Assembly (NCBI RefSeq): GCF_013403565.1
Contig: NZ_CP058629.1
Coordinates: 1 to 30,683, forward strand
Direction of reading: 5' to 3'
From: Chitinibacter bivalviorum
GTDB taxonomy: Bacteria; Pseudomonadota; Gammaproteobacteria; Burkholderiales; Chitinibacteraceae
DNA length: 30,683 nt
Below, in pieces: positions 7,193-13,147 of this stretch (position 1 is its first letter; each line of letters opens with the position of its first letter). The translations under genes were made by a program, and so were the position numbers. The notes below the pieces were generated by a model that did no database searches, was not told the origin of the DNA, and saw only the letters and a program-made list of their open reading frames with translations.

Positions 7193-10100
7193 TTACTGGC
7201 GAAGTGCGATTTCAGCTTCAATGATCTCAGCAGCAGCAGCCCTGACCTTGGCGACGATATTGGCCCGCTTCTTAGAGTCATGCTCTTGATGGGCCTGCTT
7301 CACTAGCTCAGCAAGCGCCTTGTGCTCGGCCAAACTGGCGTCATACTCAGGCAGACTCACATGCTTGAAGATGTCGCCCATATTGGTTGCCACGTTGTGC
7401 GCCTCGATCATCTCCTTGACGATCTCCGAGTGCAGCAATCCGCACAAGTAAAAGGCTGGCTCCGGCTGGTCGAAGTCGGCAAAGTAGAGCTTGTGGTCAG
7501 GGACATAAACACGCGGCCCGTAGCCCGGCACAGACCCAGACGCCACGACGGCCGCTGAAAAATCGCCGGTCATCTCGGCCCAAATGACCTTATAGGGTGC
7601 AAAGGTGTAGTCGCCCACGTTGTAGATTGCGAAGAAGGGCGCACCCTTCATGCGCGTCTTGAAGGTGGAACGCGACTCCAAAAACGACTTGTAGGCTTTG
7701 AAAAACTTGAATGTCTTGGGATTCGTGTGACTGCTGTAGCGCGCCGCAGCGCTGTCCAATGATGCCCGGTCAATGCCCTTATTCGGCACAAACGCATAGA
7801 GCGTGTTCTCCGGCAGGAAATAGCATGGATGGAGGTCGCCTGCGCCCTTTGCCAGGGGAAACAAGCTCTCAGCCTCAACCCAGAATTCGCGCGGCTGCCC
7901 CAAGTCGGTTTTGCCTTCATGTGGCCGAGTTCGCACCTTGACCGTCTTTGTTGCAGGGTTCGAGTCAATGACATCCACAAAATAGACGCCATTCAGGTCA
8001 GTCGTGATGCCCTTACGGCCGTTGACCCAAGTAGAGGGGCCAAACATCGGCTGACATGCGGCGAAGTGCCCCGGCTTCATGATGGCCCAAGGAGCCCCCT
8101 CCATAGTCTGCGAGACGGGATTGGCTTCCATCTGAATCACATCCACAAGATCAGCCACCTCTGCACGATGTAGACGTGGGTCGATTGCCTTCAAGCGAGC
8201 CACTTGACCGCCGCGTCCCTTCTTCGGATTGCCTGCATTGTCGGTCTTGGGCTTGCCAAGCCAGACACGGTAGTCCAACGGATAGCGGGTCGTACCCCCT
8301 ATCTTCTTCGTGAACATGGCGACAGCCGTTTTATTCGCCGCGTCTGGAAACGGCTTTAGCTCCTTCATGTCATCGATGGAGATAGGCACCAAGCGGTCGG
8401 TTGCATTGATGCGGAAGCGCCGGAAGCCTTGCGACGAAGGCGACTGGAACACCGTCTGCGTGATGACAAACACCAACCGTCCATCTTCGACCAGCCACTT
8501 GTCAGCCGTCGTGTAGGTGATGATGGCGGAAATGTCTAATTCGTTGCCACCATGGAACTTGGTGTCCGAGAAGATGGCGTACTTTTCGCAGGTGGGCTTA
8601 GCTCGGTTCCGGTATGCCTCTGGGAGATTCGACCATCGTACCCAAGGCGGATTACCAACAATGGCATCAAACTGTCCAGCAGTAGCTGACCAAAAAAAGT
8701 TGCGCACGATCCTGAACCAAATACCGTTCCAGTTCTGCCGATGCAGTGCGAGCACTTGGTCATAGGTCGTCTTGAGGTGGTCATTCCACTCATCGGCCTG
8801 CGCCTTGCTCAGTATCTTGGCTTTCACCAGCGCCTTAGAGACGGGCGGGAATTCAGTGTCGTTTTCAACCTCTTCTCCCATGAGCTGGAATACTTTGTCG
8901 AGCAACACGCGATCACGCGCCAAGTCGGCAGGTAGAACAACTTGCAGATTTGCTTGCTGGCTGCCAATGCTGTACTCGACCACCTTTTGATCGCCGTCAG
9001 GGTGGGGGGCAGGGGAGTACACCGCATCAGCTAAGAGAACGGGAATCTCAACGTCTTTACCCTTGCACTGCTGCAACAGGTCTGCGATAGCGATCAGGAA
9101 GTTGACGCGAGAGGATTGCACAGCAAGTGGGTTGAGGTCGAAGCCCCAGACCGTCGTGGTCAGCATGTCCACGGTCTGCTCAGCAGTCCATCCCGCCGTC
9201 AGCGCTGCTCGGCGCTTCTGCTCAATAGCCTCCAGCAAGAACGAACCAGACCCGCATGTCGGGTCAAGTAGCCGAGCAGCAAGCCACTTGTCTCGCTTGT
9301 AGCCAAGCTTGGCCACAGAGTGCTCGACCAACCAGTCCGGCGTGTAGAACTCGCCAAGGCTCTTGCGCAATTCCTCCGGAACCAAGTCCTGATAGAAGTC
9401 ACGCAGAACATCGCGCGAGCGGCCGGTCTTCTTGATGGTATCGAAGCGATAGACCGAAAGCTGGGCCAGCAAGGTGCGAATCGCCAAGCACATCGACGTG
9501 CGGATCGCCTTCTTGGTTGTGGCATCCAGATACCAACTAAAGATGGCTTCTTCGACGAAGCCATGCAAGCCGACTGCGTTGAAGAACCCGCCGTTCTCGA
9601 CATCCGAGCGTAGGGCCTCAATCAGGGCTTCGTCCGATCCGAGAGCCAGTAGCTCATGGATCAGGGAAGTGCTTGACGCCATGCCATGTGCAGCCACGAT
9701 CTCGGCCGCGATCAGCTTCATCAGCAGAGAATGAAAGGTGTGGGTGACGAAAAGCTTGGCAGGCAAGTCAATGGCGGCCGGGCCTGCGAAGTCAAATCCC
9801 AATGACCCATTGATCTTCTTGCGCTGTTGAATGCTGAGGTCAGCAGCCTGCCCATACAAGGTTGCCCATTCCTCGAAGAGCATCTTGATTTTGCGGTTGC
9901 CGGGCTGCCCAAGAGCGTCAGCAAGAGCATTGGACAGTTCCTGCATGAACTCGCGGCCTGTCTCGGATAGATGCCCAAAGTCCTCGGCTAGGTTCTCCGA
10001 TGTGATGGCTCGCCGGAAATTTGCTCTCAGCGCATCGACCACCATCTGGAAGGCAATGGTCGAGAACGGCATCAGTGGCTGGTGAACGATCTTGCCGTCT

Positions 10101-10447
10101 TGGACTTGGGCAAAGCCCACATGATCGCCGTCGATGGCAATACCGATGTAGTCCTTCTCATCCAGCCCTTGCTCAGCAGCCAAGCGGGGGATGTATTTCA
10201 AGAGACGACCATCGGTCGCCTCGATGAACTTCGGACTTGTCTCACTCCCCTTGAAGAGGCCGGGGCCTTTGAACTCGATGACGACGTTGTTGTAGCTGGA
10301 GTCGCGTTTGGCTCTCTCCGCGTCCAAGTCGATCTGCAAGGCCTCTTCAAGCCCCTTCATCCATGCGTGGCGTACTTCTTCCTCGTTGACCCACTGCTTG
10401 CGGCGGCGATTGATGAGGTCGTAGCCCTTCTTGGTATTGGTGTCCAT
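7193..10447 (-). CDS. Type IIG-like fused restriction endonuclease / N6-adenine methyltransferase
   Basis: 1084 aa from the ATG at 10447, chosen because AAGGA precedes it; an earlier in-frame start at 10495 would overlap the resolvase gene. N-terminal nuclease candidate: Glu34/35, Asp49 and VVIEFK (Glu58, Lys60), fitting PD-(D/E)XK. A helical connector follows. The methyltransferase has motif X GEFYTP (365-370), motif I DPTCGSGSF (395-403), FDLNP (436-440) and catalytic NPPW (599-602), the gamma-class adenine N6 arrangement. Residues about 620-1084 would hold the target-recognition domain. Such enzymes methylate one strand of the site and cut nearby, needing no separate methylase. It begins 16 bp after the resolvase gene, an unusual partner, and is followed by the PHP-ATPase gene. 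Confidence 0.85.
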   Translation of the reverse strand: MDTNTKKGYDLINRRRKQWVNEEEVRHAWMKGLEEALQIDLDAERAKRDSSYNNVVIEFKGPGLFKGSETSPKFIEATDGRLLKYIPRLAAEQGLDEKDYIGIAIDGDHVGFAQVQDGKIVHQPLMPFSTIAFQMVVDALRANFRRAITSENLAEDFGHLSETGREFMQELSNALADALGQPGNRKIKMLFEEWATLYGQAADLSIQQRKKINGSLGFDFAGPAAIDLPAKLFVTHTFHSLLMKLIAAEIVAAHGMASSTSLIHELLALGSDEALIEALRSDVENGGFFNAVGLHGFVEEAIFSWYLDATTKKAIRTSMCLAIRTLLAQLSVYRFDTIKKTGRSRDVLRDFYQDLVPEELRKSLGEFYTPDWLVEHSVAKLGYKRDKWLAARLLDPTCGSGSFLLEAIEQKRRAALTAGWTAEQTVDMLTTTVWGFDLNPLAVQSSRVNFLIAIADLLQQCKGKDVEIPVLLADAVYSPAPHPDGDQKVVEYSIGSQQANLQVVLPADLARDRVLLDKVFQLMGEEVENDTEFPPVSKALVKAKILSKAQADEWNDHLKTTYDQVLALHRQNWNGIWFRIVRNFFWSATAGQFDAIVGNPPWVRWSNLPEAYRNRAKPTCEKYAIFSDTKFHGGNELDISAIITYTTADKWLVEDGRLVFVITQTVFQSPSSQGFRRFRINATDRLVPISIDDMKELKPFPDAANKTAVAMFTKKIGGTTRYPLDYRVWLGKPKTDNAGNPKKGRGGQVARLKAIDPRLHRAEVADLVDVIQMEANPVSQTMEGAPWAIMKPGHFAACQPMFGPSTWVNGRKGITTDLNGVYFVDVIDSNPATKTVKVRTRPHEGKTDLGQPREFWVEAESLFPLAKGAGDLHPCYFLPENTLYAFVPNKGIDRASLDSAAARYSSHTNPKTFKFFKAYKSFLESRSTFKTRMKGAPFFAIYNVGDYTFAPYKVIWAEMTGDFSAAVVASGSVPGYGPRVYVPDHKLYFADFDQPEPAFYLCGLLHSEIVKEMIEAHNVATNMGDIFKHVSLPEYDASLAEHKALAELVKQAHQEHDSKKRANIVAKVRAAAAEIIEAEIALRQ

Positions 10448-10463
10448 TGTTGTCCTTCTGTTT

Positions 10464-11048
10464 TCAGTTCTGCCGCTTCGGCTCGGGCCGCCCAATAGGA
10501 GCTACCTTGTAAATTGTGGTTCGCGAGACACCGTACAGCTCGGCGATTCGACCGATGGGGAGCTTCTGCGCGTCCACCATCTCGTTGATCTCTTTGATCT
10601 GGGCCTCGGTGAGCTTTGGCTTCCTCCCGCCGGCGCGGCCTCTGGCTCGGGCTGCGGCAAGGCCTGCACGGGTGCGCTCGCGGATCAGGTCACGTTCCAT
10701 CTCCGCGAACATGCCGAACATCGCGTACATGGCCTTGCCCATCGTCGAGTCGTCGAAAACGACTCGCGGCTGCAATAGCTCGATGTACACGCCAGCAGCA
10801 CGCAGCCTGTCGGCGATCTGCACAAGGTCGGAGAGAGAACGTCCCAGCCGGTCGAGCTTCCAGACCACCAAGGTGTCGCCACGCCGCAAGCGCCTCAGGC
10901 ACTCGGCGAGCTGAGGCCGGTCAGCGCTCTTGCCGCTGGCCGTTTCCTCGTACACGTCGTCGCACCCGGCTTGCCTGAGAGCATCCCTCTGCAAGTCCGG
11001 GTTCTGGTCGCTTGTCGAGACACGCGCGTATCCGATGCGCTGCTCCAT
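10464..11048 (-). CDS. Serine resolvase (small serine recombinase)
   Basis: 194 aa. The N-terminal catalytic domain shows RIGYARVST with catalytic Ser11, then KLDRLGRSL and the E-helix region AEMERDLIRERT. A C-terminal helix-turn-helix (IGRIAELYGVSRTTIYKV) binds DNA. The likely target is the three-part res site just upstream (11079-11152 plus 12065-12092), where it would resolve plasmid multimers or cointegrates. The gene is 16 bp from the restriction-modification gene and in the same direction, so transcription starting in res would serve both. Its res site is split by the mini-transposon at 11162-12044, which may impair resolution. Confidence 0.92.
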   Translation of the reverse strand: MEQRIGYARVSTSDQNPDLQRDALRQAGCDDVYEETASGKSADRPQLAECLRRLRRGDTLVVWKLDRLGRSLSDLVQIADRLRAAGVYIELLQPRVVFDDSTMGKAMYAMFGMFAEMERDLIRERTRAGLAAARARGRAGGRKPKLTEAQIKEINEMVDAQKLPIGRIAELYGVSRTTIYKVAPIGRPEPKRQN

Positions 11049-11078
11049 TGGCCATCCCCGCCCTCAAGGCACAAAAAA

Positions 11079-11152
11079 TGTCCAGCAAAGGTGTGTTTGC
11101 TGGACGTTGATAAGTTGACGGCAATTTTAACAGCCAGGGAGCACTTTGGACA
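11079..11152. other. res subsites III and II of the 10464-11048 resolvase
   Basis: Subsite III is 28 bp (11079-11106), beginning TGTCC, with perfect 10-bp arms GTCCAGCAAA / TTTGCTGGAC around a 6-bp spacer. Subsite II is a looser 38-bp dyad (11115-11152) running from TTGAC to GGACA. Their centres are 41 bp apart. Together with subsite I, now at 12065-12092, this gives the usual Tn3-type res geometry once the inserted element is removed. Confidence 0.75.
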
Positions 11153-11192
11153 GGCAAAACCTGTCGTTTTCAGAAGTCAACCGCACGAAAAA

Positions 11193-11771
11193 TCAGGTAT
11201 CGGCTGCACGGGCGCGCATCACGGTTTGCCGGCTGGTGCCCAGCTTGCGGGCCAGGGCTGAAACGCTCTCCCCGGCCGCCAACCCGTCGCGCACGGCCTG
11301 CTTCTGCTGCTCGCTGAGCGTGGCCGGGCGGCCCAGCGTCTTGCCCTCTGCCTTGGCCCGCTTGAGGCCCGATTGCGTGCGCTCGATCAGCAAATCCCGC
11401 TCGAACTGCGCCACGGCATTGAGGACATTCATCGTCATCGTGCCTGCCGAACTGGTCAGGTCAACACCGCCAAGGGCGAGACAATGTACGCGCACGCCCA
11501 TCCCGGCCAGCGCCTTCACGGTCAGACTCACGTCGATGGCATCACGGCCGAGCCGATCCAGCTTCGTGACGATGAGCACGTCACCGGCCTCCAAGCGATC
11601 CATGAGCTTGGCGAACCCTCGGCGCTGCGCAATCGCCGTGCTGCCCGAAACCGTCTCCGTCACGATCCGGCGCGGCTCGACCTGGAAGCCGACGGCCTCG
11701 ATCTCTTGAATCTGATTCTCGGTTGTCTGGCCTGTCGTGGACACGCGGACATAGGCGAAGGTGCGCGGCAT
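11193..11771 (-). CDS. tniR: TniR-type serine resolvase inside the mini-transposon
   Basis: 192 aa from the ATG at 11771 (MPRTFAYVRVST); the in-frame start at 11813 adds 14 residues not seen in the family. Catalytic Ser10 in RVSTTGQ, the conserved VTETVSGS, TKLDRLGR and FERDLLIERTQSGL segments, and a C-terminal helix-turn-helix (VSALARKLGTSRQTVMRAR). Sequence is of the TniR/Tn21-group resolvase type that resolves Tn402/Tn5053 cointegrates. It ends only 31 bp from the left terminal repeat. Likely acts at 11860-11885 and adjoining repeats. Confidence 0.88.
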   Translation of the reverse strand: MPRTFAYVRVSTTGQTTENQIQEIEAVGFQVEPRRIVTETVSGSTAIAQRRGFAKLMDRLEAGDVLIVTKLDRLGRDAIDVSLTVKALAGMGVRVHCLALGGVDLTSSAGTMTMNVLNAVAQFERDLLIERTQSGLKRAKAEGKTLGRPATLSEQQKQAVRDGLAAGESVSALARKLGTSRQTVMRARAADT

Positions 11772-11784
11772 GGGTCGGAATCGT

Positions 11785-11885
11785 CCGTATAGGGCGTCCG
11801 AAATATCGCCCATGTCCGAAATAATGTCAATCTAAGTTTTGGACAGTCCCTGTTTCCCCTGTCCGAAACCGCTCGATTTCGGACA
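11785..11885. other. Candidate res site of the TniR-type resolvase
   Basis: Upstream of tniR, the motif GTCCGAAAT occurs twice as a direct repeat near 11797-11822. At 11860-11885 lies a perfect dyad of 9-bp arms TGTCCGAAA / TTTCGGACA around an 8-bp spacer. The size, TGTCC start and position just upstream of the resolvase gene fit a res site with its crossover subsite at 11860-11885. Not verified against a known res. Confidence 0.6.
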
Positions 11886-11950
11886 CCGCCAAGCTGCCAG
11901 TCGCCTCGTGCAGAGGACTTTTGAGCCACGCCGCCTTCGCGCGGCGTTTC

Positions 11951-11994
11951 GTGCGTAGGACTGCTGACGCCCATCGTTCAGAAGTCCTACGCAC
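11951..11994. repeat. Long inverted repeat in the mini-transposon
   Basis: Perfect 12-bp arms GTGCGTAGGACT and AGTCCTACGCAC separated by 20 bases, in the otherwise non-coding right part of the 883-bp element. No U tract follows on either strand. It lacks integron attC core motifs. Role unknown. Confidence 0.6.
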
Positions 11995-12064
11995 CAGAGG
12001 CAGCAAATCCAGTGAGCGGGTGCAGTCGCCTTCTGAAAATGACAAAACCGCCCCTTGCGGCAAC

Positions 12065-12092
12065 TGTCCAACAAACCACCGTTTGCTGAACA
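12065..12092. other. res subsite I, displaced by the mini-transposon
   Basis: A 28-bp dyad beginning TGTCC with arms GTCCAACAAA and TTTGCTGAAC (8 of 10 positions paired), closely related to subsite III at 11079-11106. With the 883-bp element and one AAACC copy removed, its centre would be 57 bp from subsite II, as expected for a crossover site. Confidence 0.72.
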
Positions 12093-12128
12093 CTTGCCGG
12101 GTTACGATGAAACACCAACAAATGCCGC

Positions 12129-12551
12129 TCACTGCCTGCCCTGCCACGCCTTCACGGCCTCGGCCTGCGCCTGTGCCGCATATCCTTCATCGAGACTGCC
12201 GAAGGTGTCCGCCGCTACCTCGTCCATTAGGGTCTGCAAGGCCGTGTCGACACTATCCGCTTGCGCAACAAGTTGGGCCTGTCGGCGGGCTTCCATCGCT
12301 GCCTCGGCGGCTTGCAAGTCCTCTCGGTCTTGCAGTTCCTCCACGATGTTTTCGCGCCAAGTCGCATCACTGCCCGCCTCGTTGCATAGCTCGCTGAGAC
12401 GCTGCGCGGCATCCTCTGAACGAGCAAAAAGCCGCGCACATCGCAGGATGCGGGCGGCTTCTTCCGGGTTGCCTCTGGCTTGGTCGAACAAGAGCATTTC
12501 GCCCACGGCGGCGAGGGCTTCAAGCTCAAGCTGCTTGTCGTCGCCGCTCAT
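12129..12551 (-). CDS. Hypothetical protein following BrnTA, 140 aa
   Basis: Starts with an ATGA overlap on the brnA-like stop (12548-12551), so it is the third gene of the brnT operon. It is acidic, Ala/Glu/Gln-rich and predicted almost entirely helical (for example residues 85-130), with no membrane segment or catalytic motif I can identify. Family not recognised. Coupling suggests a role with the toxin-antitoxin pair or the mob module, but nothing in the protein shows which. Confidence 0.7.
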   Translation of the reverse strand: MSGDDKQLELEALAAVGEMLLFDQARGNPEEAARILRCARLFARSEDAAQRLSELCNEAGSDATWRENIVEELQDREDLQAAEAAMEARRQAQLVAQADSVDTALQTLMDEVAADTFGSLDEGYAAQAQAEAVKAWQGRQ

Positions 12552-12868
12552 TTCGCGTGCGCCTTGTGCGCCTCAACGTAGGAGCGCAAAACAGCATTCA
12601 TGCGCGACTGATAACGCTTGCCGGTGTGCTTGAAGAACTCCAACACTTCGGCATCAATGCGCAGCGTGATTTGCTTCTTGGTGTGGGGCAATTGCTCCGC
12701 TGCCTTCATCCAGACAGCATCAGGCAGATAGGGTGCATCGCTATAGTCGATCTGCTCATCCGGCATCGAGGCCACGGCATCCAGTCGCGCCTTCTGCTCT
12801 GCGCTCAACTGTGGCGGCTTCTTGAGGTCAAGAGTTCGCTTCACGATATTGCTTTCTTTCGTCGGCAT
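12548..12868 (-). CDS. brnA: BrnA-family antitoxin
   Basis: 106 aa from the ATG at 12868, inside the end of brnT (41-base overlap). The upstream in-frame reading to 13039 would run through brnT and is rejected. The C-terminus carries the BrnA/DUF4415 signature KKQITLRIDAEVLEFFKHTG followed by YQSRMNAVLRSYV, an RHH-type DNA-binding domain; the N-terminal part would wrap the toxin. Toxin-first order with overlapping genes is the standard brnTA layout. It should repress the promoter at 13116-13144. Confidence 0.9.
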   Translation of the reverse strand: MPTKESNIVKRTLDLKKPPQLSAEQKARLDAVASMPDEQIDYSDAPYLPDAVWMKAAEQLPHTKKQITLRIDAEVLEFFKHTGKRYQSRMNAVLRSYVEAHKAHAK

Positions 12869-13106
12869 TTGCTTTCCTCGCAGAGATAAGGCGGATGGTT
12901 TCCTCGTGTCGGACGGTGTAGACCACATACAGGACAGCCGAGTAGGCAAGCCCAATCGTTGCCCAACGATCTTCCCCGTAGTCCTCGCGTCCGTCGTAGG
13001 CTTCAACCCGCCCGGAGTCGTAAAAAACAAGCTCGGCATCCTCGAAGGAAACGCCGTGCTTTTTCAGGTTTCGTGCCGCTTTATCGGCGTCCCATTCAAG
13101 TTCCAT
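12828..13106 (-). CDS. brnT: BrnT-family toxin
   Basis: 92 aa, the usual BrnT size. The conserved features are seen in order: EWDADKAARNLKKHGVSFEDA at the N-terminus, then GEDRWATIGLA, VLYVVYTVR and IRLISARKA near the C-terminus, including the Lys, Arg and Ser/Ala-Arg-x-Ala positions of the RelE-like active site. Family members are ribonucleases that arrest translation. A long reading to 13652 on the same frame lies inside mobA and is rejected. Promoter at 13116-13144. Confidence 0.92.
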   Translation of the reverse strand: MELEWDADKAARNLKKHGVSFEDAELVFYDSGRVEAYDGREDYGEDRWATIGLAYSAVLYVVYTVRHEETIRLISARKANADERKQYREANS

Positions 13107-13115
13107 TGTGTTCTT

Positions 13116-13144
13116 ATTGTAGCGTCTTTTTGTAGTTACATCAA
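13116..13144 (-). promoter_or_regulatory. Promoter of the brnTA operon
   Basis: Read on the minus strand: -35 TTGATG (13144-13139), 17-bp spacer, -10 TACAAT (13121-13116), ten bases before the brnT ATG. The spacer and -10 contain the near-repeated elements ACTACAAA and GCTACAAT, possible BrnA contacts. It lies in the 41-bp gap between mobA and brnT. Confidence 0.7.
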
Positions 13145-13147
13145 GTC

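Larger units (their letters stand above)
11162..12044. mobile_element. 883-bp mini-transposon of the Tn402/Tn5053 family, inserted in res
   Basis: Left end TGTCGTTTTCAGAAG (from 11162) and right end, read inward on the minus strand, TGTCATTTTCAGAAG (from 12044). The terminal 25 bp match at 21 positions, and both closely resemble the IRi/IRt ends of Tn402-type elements and class 1 integrons. A perfect 5-bp target duplication, AAACC, flanks it (11157-11161 and 12045-12049). Cargo is one resolvase gene and its putative res; tniA, tniB and tniQ are absent, so it must have been moved in trans. It sits between subsites I and II of a resolvase res site, the known target preference of this family. 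Confidence 0.92.

Noticed and set aside
11951..11994. Possible integron attC site in the mini-transposon
   Set aside because: The arms are perfect 12-mers but lack the attC core sites GTTRRRY/RYYYAAC, and no integrase gene is present.
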